Source: JBEKYD01 sp052148435 (GTDB lineage: Bacteria; Acidobacteriota; Terriglobia; Bryobacterales; Bryobacteraceae). From it: a DNA stretch of 64,000 bases. Of this stretch, positions 9,307 through 17,061 are shown piece after piece. The DNA lies in assembly GCA_052148435.1 (NCBI GenBank), contig JBKQIF010000017.1, positions 1 through 64,000 on the forward strand, read 5' to 3'. Under the pieces are notes generated by a model. The model did no database searches and was not told where the DNA came from. It worked only from the letters and a program-made list of their open reading frames with translations. The translations under genes were made by a program, and so were the position numbers. Position 1 is the first letter of the stretch. Each line of letters starts with the position of its first letter.

Positions 9307-9577
9307 TGGAACCTAAGTGGATCGATCGACTCAGGTGGCAGCGTAACACTAAATCCGCCGCGACGTGGCCAAAGTTGTCCAGGAACTCCGCGCGGCTCTC
9401 AAAGCCGATCGTGAAGCAGTGGACCGCATCTCTGGTCACCGCGAGTCGCCAGGCCTCGGTGTCCATCTCCCGCCGGAAGCGATCCAGATCGGCCTTCATT
9501 TGTTCGGCGCTGCGGGCGGTGGTCTTGGTCAGGATGCTGACCCTTTCCCTCGGGACTTGGTAAAACCGGGTCCCCAT
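9167..9577 (-). CDS. Possible small gene of unknown function
   Basis: A 136-codon minus-strand frame from ATG 9577 (MGTRFYQVPRERVSIL) lies between the GH30 stop and the receptor gene. The middle (LDRFRREMDTEAWRLAVTRD, then FESRAEFLDNFGHVAADL) has a protein-like, hydrophilic composition, while the tail runs into repeat copy 1. I do not recognise a family. It could be a decayed gene end captured between repeats. The opposite strand is also open, so codon composition alone is weak evidence. Confidence 0.25.
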   Translation of the reverse strand: MGTRFYQVPRERVSILTKTTARSAEQMKADLDRFRREMDTEAWRLAVTRDAVHCFTIGFESRAEFLDNFGHVAADLVLRCHLSRSIHLGSTRVFLMLEGRSMRGEGTIRASFPYGRCSETLKDAADGFDGYPQALQ

Positions 9578-9636
9578 TGGCCGTGGCTGGTTCGCTGGCG
9601 GAAGCCGAACCAGCGGCGGGTACGGCTCGCACGGGG

Positions 9637-11142
9637 TCAGGCCCAGGTCAGGTTGGTAATGGAGTTGGCCGGCAGGGAAACCTCGGTCATCAGATGTCCC
9701 AGCCGCAACTGCGTCTTGCGTGCGGCACCGACGTTGCTCAGGACCAATGTCTTGGTATCGTTCGGGCCGACGAACGCTACGTGCGCAAGTCCTTCCAGAT
9801 CGCCCTGTGTATCGAAACGCTTCGATCCGCGACGCCCCGCGTGGGTGTAGTGCTTCATCGCCCAATACTCGCCGGTGCGGGTGATTTCTTTAGTCTTGGA
9901 ATTGATCGTGACCAAGCCGCGTGCGTGCAGGAACGGCCCAATATTCGGATTGCCGTTTTCGTCGAGCGCGATGTTCCACACGGTGATGCCTTTCAGCCAG
10001 TTGCGCGTGGCATTGGCGGCGCCCACGCCCGCCTGGGCCATGCCGGCGTTGGAGTCCTGGTCGGGGGGAGTCTCGGGTGCGGCCGCAGCGCCGGCTTCGG
10101 GGCCGGCGCCGCCGGGAGCACCGGCTCCAAACGTCATGGGGCCGACTAGCGAGAACGCGGCCTCAAAGTCCCCTTCGGTCCAGTACATGTTTTTGTTTGG
10201 GAACAGGTCGTGGACACGGCTGACGGCGGTGACCGAACCCACATAGGGATGCCACGCCACGCCGTCGACGTAGCGGCTGAGCATGGGGTTTTCCAGCTCA
10301 TTCACGACGCGGCCCCAAAGGTTGAAGTTATGGTCCAGTACCCAGATTTTCGCCGGGATCTTGTTTTGCTCGAGGGCCGGGCCGAGGTGCTGGCTGACGA
10401 ACACGATCTCATGTTCCTGGGCCCAAACGCAGGCCGGCATGCGCCCGTCCTGATCGGTGTCGGTCTCATTCTGGGGGGAGACGGCGTAGATCGGTACGCC
10501 CTCGGCTTGGTAGGCCTGCACGAACTTCACGAAATACTTGGCGTAAGCCGGAAAGTTCTTCGGCTTGAGCGAACCACCCAACATGCTTCCGCCGGCCTTC
10601 ATCCAGCCGGGAGGGCTCCACGGCGAAGCGAACACACCCAGATTGGGGCAATACTTGAGCGCGGACCGCAACTGCGGCAGGATGTAGGCCTTGTCGTGCT
10701 CGATGGAAAACCGCTTCATGTCGGGGTCTGGCTCACCCTCGTCGTAGCTGTACATCGAGTGGGCGAAGTCGGCGGAACCGATGCAAATACGCGTCATCTC
10801 CAGGCCAAGTTCGGAGGGATGATACAACTCGCGCAGGAACTTTTCGCGCGTGGAGGCGTCGAGTTCGTTGATCATGTAGGCGGCCGCGTCTGTGAGGGCG
10901 GCGCCGAAGCCGAGCATCTCCTGGTAGGTCCTCGATGGGTCGAGCACGATGGGGTCGTGCGACGGTCCTTGCGCCGGCTGCCATTTCAGGGCCGGCTCCT
11001 CCGCGAACCTCTTCGCGTCCGCCGTCTGTCGAACGGCAATAGTCCCCGGCACTTCGGCAAAAGCCGGGACCGCCTGGGACAGTGCCGCAGCCCCGGCAAC
11101 TGTCAAGCCGAAAAAGTCGCGACGATTAACTCCCTTAGGCAC
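9637..11142 (-). CDS. GH30-family glycoside hydrolase, Tat-exported
   Basis: 501 residues from GTG 11142, with GAGG eight bases upstream. A twin-arginine signal (RRDFFGLTVAGAAALSQA) is followed by a GH30 (glucosylceramidase/beta-1,6-glucanase-like) barrel: GFGAALTDAAA, ASPWSPPGWMK, acid/base Glu226 in SPQNETD, nucleophile Glu323 in YWTEGD, and a C-terminal beta domain ending in LPANSITNLTWA. The family retains stereochemistry and cleaves beta-glucosidic or xylosidic bonds. A Gly/Ala/Pro-rich insert of about 30 residues sits shortly after the nucleophile. It lies upstream of the TonB receptor on the same strand, and repeat copy 2 precedes it; the two genes may be co-regulated. A decayed second fragment of the same gene type lies at 18490-18793. 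Confidence 0.9.
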   Translation of the reverse strand: MPKGVNRRDFFGLTVAGAAALSQAVPAFAEVPGTIAVRQTADAKRFAEEPALKWQPAQGPSHDPIVLDPSRTYQEMLGFGAALTDAAAYMINELDASTREKFLRELYHPSELGLEMTRICIGSADFAHSMYSYDEGEPDPDMKRFSIEHDKAYILPQLRSALKYCPNLGVFASPWSPPGWMKAGGSMLGGSLKPKNFPAYAKYFVKFVQAYQAEGVPIYAVSPQNETDTDQDGRMPACVWAQEHEIVFVSQHLGPALEQNKIPAKIWVLDHNFNLWGRVVNELENPMLSRYVDGVAWHPYVGSVTAVSRVHDLFPNKNMYWTEGDFEAAFSLVGPMTFGAGAPGGAGPEAGAAAAPETPPDQDSNAGMAQAGVGAANATRNWLKGITVWNIALDENGNPNIGPFLHARGLVTINSKTKEITRTGEYWAMKHYTHAGRRGSKRFDTQGDLEGLAHVAFVGPNDTKTLVLSNVGAARKTQLRLGHLMTEVSLPANSITNLTWA

Positions 11143-11240
11143 GATCGAACCTCACTTTCCGTACTTGCGAGTGTGAAAACCCGAGCCGGGCTGGTAATCC
11201 CGGCTGGGAGCGATTCACGAGTCTTCTTGGTGGCCCAACA

Positions 11241-11370
11241 GGGTGCTGAAAAAGGCATTTCGGGCTCCCTCCGCTTGCGCACGCGGCTCAGTGGCTCCCT
11301 TCGAATTATCGAGTGGTGATCCGAACTCCGACCCTGAGGGAGCGGTCAGGAGCCTGTTTTCAGCAACCCC
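11241..11370. mobile_element. MITE-like element with terminal inverted repeats
   Basis: The left end GGGTGCTGAAAAAGGC and right end GCCTGTTTTCAGCAACCC form imperfect terminal inverted repeats about 130 bases apart, with an inner complementary pair (CTCCCTC / GAGGGAG). There is no coding capacity. The end sequence resembles those of some transposase-carrying insertion sequences, so this could be a non-autonomous derivative. It sits between the GH30 gene start and repeat copy 2. A long transcribed hairpin is the alternative. Confidence 0.45.
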
Positions 11371-11422
11371 CTCGGGAACAAATCGTCCGGGCACCGTCTC
11401 GACTTGCTTGGGCGGGCGTCTC

Positions 11423-11652
11423 CTTTGTATCCCACTTTGGCTGGCTTGTTAAGGTTCGATTCGGAAGCGACACACGCGTCGCCCAGGGGTATAGTTCGGT
11501 ATAGTTCATCGCATGCGGAGGCACTAACAGGTCTGCCGGTGCAACTTATCCTCTTGTCGCGCTTGCAGATAGCCGTCGGAGCGGAAGCGGAGGCGCAGAC
11601 GGGTTCTTCGCCCCGTATAGAACGCCCCAAGCACCCAAAGAAAGCCTGTGGT
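11423..11652. repeat. Local repeat family, copy 2
   Basis: Matches copy 1 (9040-9306) over most of its length. It lies between the divergent GH30 gene (minus) and regulator-like gene (plus). On the plus strand GCGACA-17-TATAGT could serve the gene at 11697, and the tandem 10-bp TATAGTTCGG units resemble operator repeats. Confidence 0.7.
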
Positions 11653-11696
11653 GTGCCCGTCCGGGCACTGTGATACAGTAAACGGCGAGGTTGGTC

Positions 11697-13010
11697 GTGG
11701 GCAAAGAGACGAGCGGCGAGAGCTGGCACGCCCAGGAATCTCAGGTCTCGGGTTGGTTGCCCGAAACCGAAGGGGAACGCGCCGCTGTTCTGGCGCAGTT
11801 GGAACGGATCCTGGCCAGCCCCTGCTTCCGAAACAGCAGGAAGTACCCGGCGTTTCTGCGCTACATCGTCGAGCACACCCTGAACGCACAGGCGGAGCGC
11901 CTCAAGGAACGAACCTTGGGTATTGAGGTGTTCGGACGCGACCCCGATTACGACACGAGTGCTGATCCTGTTGTGCGAATCGTGGCAGCCGAGGTTCGGA
12001 AAAGGATCGGCCAGTACTATCACGAGTTAGCTGCCCCGGGGGAAGTGCTGCTTGACTTGCATTCCGGGTCGTATGTCCCGAAGTTCGGCATTCCAGAGCG
12101 AGCGGACGCACCGCATCCGGCGGGGGAGCCCGCAACACTCGAACCTGTGAGCACACCGGAGGGGGTGGCGCAGCTTGCCCTGGTGACCCAACCGGTCGGC
12201 TGGCTCCGATTCTGGCGGGTTAATCGTCGGGCTTGGGTTGCCGGCGCTGCACTCTCGCTGATCCTATTAATTGGTGCAACGGTCTGGCTCACCCAGCCGC
12301 AGACCACGGTCATGGATCAGTTCTGGAGGCCGGTCGTGGACTCGCCCGGCGCCGTGCTGCTTGTGATGGGGGGCGGTGCTTCCTGGATACCCCAGTCAAG
12401 TGGCACCCCGGCGGAGCCGCCGCCCAGCACCGCTCCGGTTTCGATTGACGACCAACAGTCTCGCGACGTTATTGCGCTTTCGGATGCGTCCACCCTTGCC
12501 GGCGTGGCTGGGATCCTTCGCTCTTACCGCAAGGCCTATCTGATCCGCCCGTTCATACTGATGGACCTGCCGCAATTGAGGACCGAACCGGCCGTGCTGA
12601 TCGGCGCTTACAACAATCCGTGGACCCTCCGGCTGACGGCCAACCTGCGATTTCACTTCATTGGCGGCCTTTCGACCACCGCCAGATGGATAGCCGACCG
12701 CAAGAATCCGGACATGAAGAACTGGAAGGTCGACAGCAGCAAGCCTTATGCGTTCGTAACCGATGACTGGGCTATGATTTCGCGCTTCAGGGATCCGGAA
12801 ACCGAACACTGGATCGTAGCGGCTGCCGGCCTGTCCAGATTTGGAACGATCGCGGCAGGTGAGTTTCTGACCAACCCGATCCACCTGGAAGAACTAGCAA
12901 GGCGAGCGCCCGCGAATTGGGGGCGCAAGAATCTGCAGGTCATCATTGCCACTACGGTCATCAACGGCCAACCCGCCCCCCCGCGCATCCTGGCCACCGA
13001 ATTCTGGTAG
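11697..13010 (+). CDS. Membrane-anchored regulator-like protein of an acidobacterial family
   Basis: 437 residues from GTG 11697, which has GGCGAGG six bases upstream; a TTG at 11691 would leave no spacing. The N-terminal 120 residues (LERILASPCFRNSRKY, FLRYIVEHTL, LKERTLGIEVFGRDPDYD, DPVVRIVAAEVRKRI, YYHEL) form a conserved domain frequent in acidobacterial proteins with cytoplasmic, possibly DNA-binding or signalling, roles. One transmembrane helix (AWVAGAALSLILLIGATVWL, about residues 185-205) follows. The C-terminal 230 residues are presumably periplasmic and of unknown fold. It is divergent from the GH30 gene with a repeat between, so a role in sensing for the glycan genes is plausible but unproven. 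Confidence 0.7.
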   Translation: MGKETSGESWHAQESQVSGWLPETEGERAAVLAQLERILASPCFRNSRKYPAFLRYIVEHTLNAQAERLKERTLGIEVFGRDPDYDTSADPVVRIVAAEVRKRIGQYYHELAAPGEVLLDLHSGSYVPKFGIPERADAPHPAGEPATLEPVSTPEGVAQLALVTQPVGWLRFWRVNRRAWVAGAALSLILLIGATVWLTQPQTTVMDQFWRPVVDSPGAVLLVMGGGASWIPQSSGTPAEPPPSTAPVSIDDQQSRDVIALSDASTLAGVAGILRSYRKAYLIRPFILMDLPQLRTEPAVLIGAYNNPWTLRLTANLRFHFIGGLSTTARWIADRKNPDMKNWKVDSSKPYAFVTDDWAMISRFRDPETEHWIVAAAGLSRFGTIAAGEFLTNPIHLEELARRAPANWGRKNLQVIIATTVINGQPAPPRILATEFW

Positions 13011-13159
13011 CGGAACCGTCTGAGGCCGTCAGCCGCACTCGAGTGCAGGCAGGCGAAGCACGAGAACGTCTCCTCCATCATCCGGCCGCGCTTGGGCCGA
13101 AGACTGCCGTGACGGCCGAAAATGCGGCAAAACCCAGAGTCTTACAGATTCCTGCTGAG

Positions 13160-13215
13160 AGCCGTATAGCTTGGATCGTTCATCGCATCATCGCATGCAG
13201 AGGTACTAAACGCGG
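13160..13215. repeat. Local repeat family, partial copy 3
   Basis: Retains only the GTATAG...GTTCATCGCATC and TCGCATGCAGAGGTACTAA part of the repeat found in copies 1 and 2, with an internal ATCGC duplication. It directly precedes the tRNA-Leu relic. Confidence 0.5.
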
Positions 13216-13238
13216 TGTACAATGGCGGATGACGCTTT

Positions 13239-13325
13239 GCGGTGGAGCGCCGGAATCGGCAAACGGTCGGGACTCAGAATGCGGCGCACCTCAGTGTGCG
13301 CGTGGGTTCCAGTCGCACCTCCGGC
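13239..13325 (+). pseudogene. Decayed tRNA-Leu (anticodon CAG)
   Basis: 87 bases with the layout of a class II tRNA-Leu. The D arm CCG/GAATCGGCAAA/CGG keeps its stem, A14 and GG. The anticodon loop CTCAGAA (CAG) is intact, as is a long variable arm with perfect stem CGCAC/GTGCG. The T arm GTGGG-TTCCAGT-CGCAC has one broken pair and a changed T-loop base. The acceptor GCGGTGG/CTCCGGC has two mismatches and one G-T pair, and the anticodon stem CGGGA/TGCGG keeps three of five pairs. No CCA is encoded. It is therefore almost certainly non-functional. It sits just upstream of the FG-GAP protein gene and next to repeat copy 3. Confidence 0.7.
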
Positions 13326-13344
13326 GTCAATCTCTTTTCTCGCA

Positions 13345-15111
13345 ATGAAGCTAAGCCGGCGAAGCTTTCTTCCGCTACTCGGTGGCGGCCCGTTGTTGTT
13401 CAGCCCGGCGCCTCTGGGGGCGCAGGGGATGGCCACGCGAAACGTGAAGGCCTCGCCGCGCGGTAAACCCTCCGGCATCCCGTTTCTGGCTCGGTTTACG
13501 GACGTCGCGAAAGGGGCCGGCCTCACGGCACCCACGATTTACGGCGGCATAAGCCACAAGGACTACATCGTCGAGACGATGGGCTGCGGGTGCGCGTTTT
13601 TCGATTACGATAACGACGGTTGGCTGGACGTTCTGCTGCTTTGCGGGACACGCTTCGGGGAAGCTCCTAGGAGTGCCACGAACCGCCTGTATCACAACAA
13701 TCGAGACGGCACATTCACGGATGTGACTGAGCGGGCGGGGCTCGTGCGCACGGGCTGGGCGTCGGGTGTTGCGGTCGGCGATTACGACAACGACGGGTAC
13801 GAAGACCTGTTCATCACCTACTGGGGCGAGAACGCCTTGTACCACAATAACGGAGACGGCACTTTCAGCGACGTCACGAAGGCGGCCGGGGTATGCCTGA
13901 ACCGGACCCGCTGGGGCACTGGCTGCACGTGGATCGACTACGACCGGGACGGCAAGCTCGACCTGTTTGTGAGCAACTATCTCGATTTCGATCTGAGCCG
14001 CGCGCCGAAGCCCGGAGACAATCAAAACTGCATGTTCAAGACCGTTCGGGTGAACTGCGGCCCGCGCGGGCTTCCCACGGGTTTGCACTCGCTGTTCCAC
14101 AACAACGGCGACGGCACGTTCACCGATGTGACGGTGGCGGCGGGAATCGCCAACATCAAGGGGCGTTACGGACTGACCGCCGTGGCGGCCGACTTCGACG
14201 AGGATGGATGGCCGGATCTCTTTGTGGCATGCGACACGAGCGCCAGCCTGATGCTGATGAACAATCACGACGGCACGTTCCGCGAAGAGGGCGTCGAGCG
14301 CGGAGTGGCGCTGAGCGACGACGGCGTGGAACAGGCGGGGATGGGAGTGGGCATCGGCGATTACAACCTGGATGGCCGCCTGGACCTGTTCAAGGGACAT
14401 TTCACGGAAGACACCAGCGCGCTTTACCGCAACGAGGGCAAGGGCAACTTCAGCGAAGTGACGCTGTTCGCGGGCTTGGGCGTCGAGACGAGGTTCACGG
14501 GTTGGGGCGCGGGGATCGTGGATCTCGACAACGACGGCTACCCGGACCTGTTTCTGGTGACCGGCAATATCTATCCCGAAATCGAAGGGAAACTGGCGGG
14601 TTACCCATACCGGACGCCACGGCTGGTGTTTCGCAATCTGGGGAACGGCAGATTCGAAGAATTGATTGAGGAAGCCGGGCCGGGCGTGGAGGCGCCTCAT
14701 TCCAGCCGCGGGTGCGCCTTCGGCGACTTCGATAACGACGGCGACCTGGATATCCTGATTATCAACCTGGACGAGCCTCCTTCACTGCTGCGCAACGATG
14801 TGCGGGGGGGGAACCGGTGGCTGAAGGTGAAGCTCATCGGTACGCAATCGAACCGCAGCGCGATCGGCGCGCGGGTAACGGTGGAGTACGGAGGCAAGCG
14901 GCAGGCGCAGGACGTGGCCAGCCAGACGAGTTACCTGTCCTGTAACGACCGACGCCTGCATTTCGGCCTGGGGACGGCAGAGACGGCGGATGTCGAAGCT
15001 TGCTGGCCGAATGGTAAGAAACAGGTGTTCCCGAAAGTCGCGGCCAACCAACTGGTGGTGGTCCGTGAAGGCGCGGCGACGGTGGAGCGTGCCCCGTGGC
15101 CGGGACGCTGA
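13345..15111 (+). CDS. FG-GAP/VCBS repeat protein with C-terminal ASPIC/UnbV domain, Tat-exported
   Basis: Start chosen at ATG 13345, which opens a twin-arginine signal (SRRSFLPLLGGGPLLFSPA); the upstream extension overlaps the tRNA relic. 588 residues follow. Seven calcium-binding-like FG-GAP/VCBS blades are visible by their loops: FDYDNDGWLDV, GDYDNDGYEDL, IDYDRDGKLDL, ADFDEDGWPDL, GDYNLDGRLDL, VDLDNDGYPDL, GDFDNDGDLDI. The C-terminus is the UnbV/ASPIC domain (NRWLKVKLIGTQSNRSAIGA, LHFGLGTAETADV). Such proteins are extracellular or surface adhesin-like propellers that often accompany TPR proteins; indeed a TPR gene is convergent with only 6 bases between the stop codons. The exact ligand is unknown. 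Confidence 0.9.
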   Translation: MKLSRRSFLPLLGGGPLLFSPAPLGAQGMATRNVKASPRGKPSGIPFLARFTDVAKGAGLTAPTIYGGISHKDYIVETMGCGCAFFDYDNDGWLDVLLLCGTRFGEAPRSATNRLYHNNRDGTFTDVTERAGLVRTGWASGVAVGDYDNDGYEDLFITYWGENALYHNNGDGTFSDVTKAAGVCLNRTRWGTGCTWIDYDRDGKLDLFVSNYLDFDLSRAPKPGDNQNCMFKTVRVNCGPRGLPTGLHSLFHNNGDGTFTDVTVAAGIANIKGRYGLTAVAADFDEDGWPDLFVACDTSASLMLMNNHDGTFREEGVERGVALSDDGVEQAGMGVGIGDYNLDGRLDLFKGHFTEDTSALYRNEGKGNFSEVTLFAGLGVETRFTGWGAGIVDLDNDGYPDLFLVTGNIYPEIEGKLAGYPYRTPRLVFRNLGNGRFEELIEEAGPGVEAPHSSRGCAFGDFDNDGDLDILIINLDEPPSLLRNDVRGGNRWLKVKLIGTQSNRSAIGARVTVEYGGKRQAQDVASQTSYLSCNDRRLHFGLGTAETADVEACWPNGKKQVFPKVAANQLVVVREGAATVERAPWPGR

Positions 15112-15117
15112 CGCGGC

Positions 15118-16305
15118 CTATTCCGGCACGGTTGGATCGGTCCGCTCCGGTTTGGGCTGAAGGCGCATCTCGTGGTAGGTCTGCTTGAGCTTCTCCTTCA
15201 TGTCTTTGACTTTCTGGAATTCCGCAAGTTCGCGGCGAGAATCGGCCGTGCGGCCGAGGCGGCGATAGACCATGGCCAGGTGGTAGTGAATCGGCGCGTC
15301 AAACGGTTCCAGTTTGGCGGCACGTTCCAGGAGCAGCTCGGCTTTTTCCGGCTGGTTCATCCCGATCAGAGTCTTTGCCATGCCGGCGGCGGCATCGGCG
15401 TCACCCGGCTGCAACTCGAGCGCGCGTGAAAAGTGCGCGGTGGCCGCGTTGAGATCGTTCCCACGGAGGGCGAACTCACCCAGCCTGCATTCCGACTTTT
15501 CATCGGCAGGGTCAACCACCAGGGCGGCCTGGTACTCCTTTTGAGCGCCGTCCGGGTCCGCCGCCGCGCTCAGCATTTCCGCCAGCTCGAAATGGGCACC
15601 GGGGAGGCGCGGGTCGATCTTGAGGGCTTCGCGGTAATGCGCGATGGCCCCCTCGTTGTTGCCTTGACGGGTCAACTCGCGAGCCATGAGCTGGTGCAGG
15701 TACGCGGATCCGGGCGCAGCCGTGGCGACGCCCAGCATGGCCTCATCGGTCAGCGTCGAGTAAATCCGGTAGGCCGTATACAAGATCTCGGGATCGGCCG
15801 GCTTTAACTGGCGGAGCATGCCAACCACACCCGCGGCTTTTTCGAACTCGCCCGCGCCATAATAGAGCTCGATCAGCTCCATCCCGGTTTCCACCTTCAG
15901 CTTTTCTTCCCGCAACCGCGGCAGAGACTCTTTGAGATCGCCCTCGGCGCGAGCGGTATCGCCGGTCCGCCTTTCACACATGCCGAGCAGGGCCTGGATT
16001 TTCGCAAGGGTTGGCTGGAGCTTCAAGGCGGCCCGAAGGTGCGGAGTAGCCTGCACATAATCGCCGCGAAAGTAGAGAAGCACGCCAAGGTTACCGCGCG
16101 CATCCACATTGTTGGGATCGAGCGCCAGGATGGCGCTGAACTCACGTGCAGCCAATTCGGTCCGGTTGTTCTTCAGGAACTCGCTTGCCTGCCGGGAGTG
16201 AGTTTCGATCTGCTGTTGCTTGTCGGGAGGGGACTGCGCGAGGGAAGAAGTCGCCAACAGGAAACAGATTGCGAATACTGGCCTTAAATCCTCGGTTCTA
16301 ATCAC
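15118..16305 (-). CDS. Exported TPR-repeat protein
   Basis: 395 residues from GTG 16305, supported by GGGGAGG seven bases upstream. A signal peptide (VFAICFLLATSSLAQ) is followed by about eight tetratricopeptide repeats, for example AAREFSAILALDPNNVDA, ATPHLRAALKLQPTLA, AIAHYREALKIDPRLPG, AQKEYQAALVVDPADE and ATAHFSRALELQPGDADA. The end is a charged tail. TPR solenoids mediate protein-protein contacts, here in the periplasm or on the surface. It is convergent with the FG-GAP/ASPIC gene; TPR and ASPIC proteins commonly occur together in acidobacteria and planctomycetes. No enzymatic motif is present. Confidence 0.85.
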   Translation of the reverse strand: MIRTEDLRPVFAICFLLATSSLAQSPPDKQQQIETHSRQASEFLKNNRTELAAREFSAILALDPNNVDARGNLGVLLYFRGDYVQATPHLRAALKLQPTLAKIQALLGMCERRTGDTARAEGDLKESLPRLREEKLKVETGMELIELYYGAGEFEKAAGVVGMLRQLKPADPEILYTAYRIYSTLTDEAMLGVATAAPGSAYLHQLMARELTRQGNNEGAIAHYREALKIDPRLPGAHFELAEMLSAAADPDGAQKEYQAALVVDPADEKSECRLGEFALRGNDLNAATAHFSRALELQPGDADAAAGMAKTLIGMNQPEKAELLLERAAKLEPFDAPIHYHLAMVYRRLGRTADSRRELAEFQKVKDMKEKLKQTYHEMRLQPKPERTDPTVPE

Positions 16306-16473
16306 GGTTCGACCTCCCCTTTTCCGGCGAAGTCCGGGCGGACCGGGACACCGTCCTGGGGTACCGGAAAAGCGATCAGAATGACATCCGGACGCCGAGG
16401 TGAACGGTTCGGCTACCGATACGGGTCCCTGTAAAGATCCAGAATTTCCGTTTTACCATCCTGGCCAGCATCT

Positions 16474-16479
16474 ATTATA
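16474..16479 (-). promoter_or_regulatory. Possible -10 box upstream of the TPR gene
   Basis: On the minus strand GTGTATAATAG gives a perfect TATAAT about 170 bases before the GTG start. No convincing -35 at 16-18 bases was found. Confidence 0.25.
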
Positions 16480-16557
16480 CACGCTGCCGACTGCATTGGA
16501 CGCGCCTGTCTGTCTCATCCTGCCCGGTCTTCGGTCCCGCCTTGCGGCTACCTCATG

Positions 16558-17034
16558 TCAGCTCACGTGACCGACGTAGTCGGGTGCATTCAGTTGAACC
16601 TGGAAGCCATCCGGATCGTAGAACTTGAACGATTCTTTCGAATTGCCGCTCTCGAACTTCAGATTGAGTTTCTTCAATTTCGCGCGCGCCTCGTCGGCGT
16701 TGAAGCCTGCAATTCCGAAGTCATAGTGATCGACCCAGGGAGTCGGCTTATCTCCCTGCTCAACGCCGAAGAAGGACTCTCCGACACCCAGGATGTGTGT
16801 CTTCGCCGACTGTTGCTTAAGCGGCATCCCAAAGAACTCCTGATAGAAGTTCGATGTACGGTGAAGGTCGGGAACCTTTACGGTGACGTGGTTTATGCTG
16901 ACTGCCCGGAGGCCTTTCTCCTTCGGCGCCGTCTGCGCGGCAGCGACCAGCGCCGCGAGGGAAACAGCGAGTTGGCGGCGGGTCAGTTTGCCGCGCTCGA
17001 AATTATTCAGCATCGCTTCTATGGTTTGTATCAT
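16558..17034 (-). CDS. VOC-superfamily (glyoxalase-like) protein with N-terminal Tat-like leader
   Basis: 158 residues from ATG 17034, with AAAGGA just upstream. A leader containing LTRRQLAVSLAALVAAAQ precedes a single VOC module: INHVTVKVPDLHRTSNFYQE, HILGVGESFFGVEQG, HYDFGIAGFNADEARAKL and FYDPDGFQVQLNAP. VOC proteins bind a divalent metal through His/Glu from paired modules. Here the first His (INH) and middle His (DHYDF) are present, but the final ligand position reads VQL where Glu (VEL) is usual, so metal binding may be altered. It lies 27 bases downstream of the esterase gene on the same strand and is probably co-transcribed with it. Confidence 0.75.
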   Translation of the reverse strand: MIQTIEAMLNNFERGKLTRRQLAVSLAALVAAAQTAPKEKGLRAVSINHVTVKVPDLHRTSNFYQEFFGMPLKQQSAKTHILGVGESFFGVEQGDKPTPWVDHYDFGIAGFNADEARAKLKKLNLKFESGNSKESFKFYDPDGFQVQLNAPDYVGHVS

Positions 17035-17061
17035 AGTATCCTTTCACTTGGTCCTGCTCCG

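Noticed and set aside
13375..14700. Minus-strand open frame opposite the FG-GAP protein
   Set aside because: Repeats of Val/His/Arg reflect the antisense of the Asp/Gly-rich FG-GAP loops.
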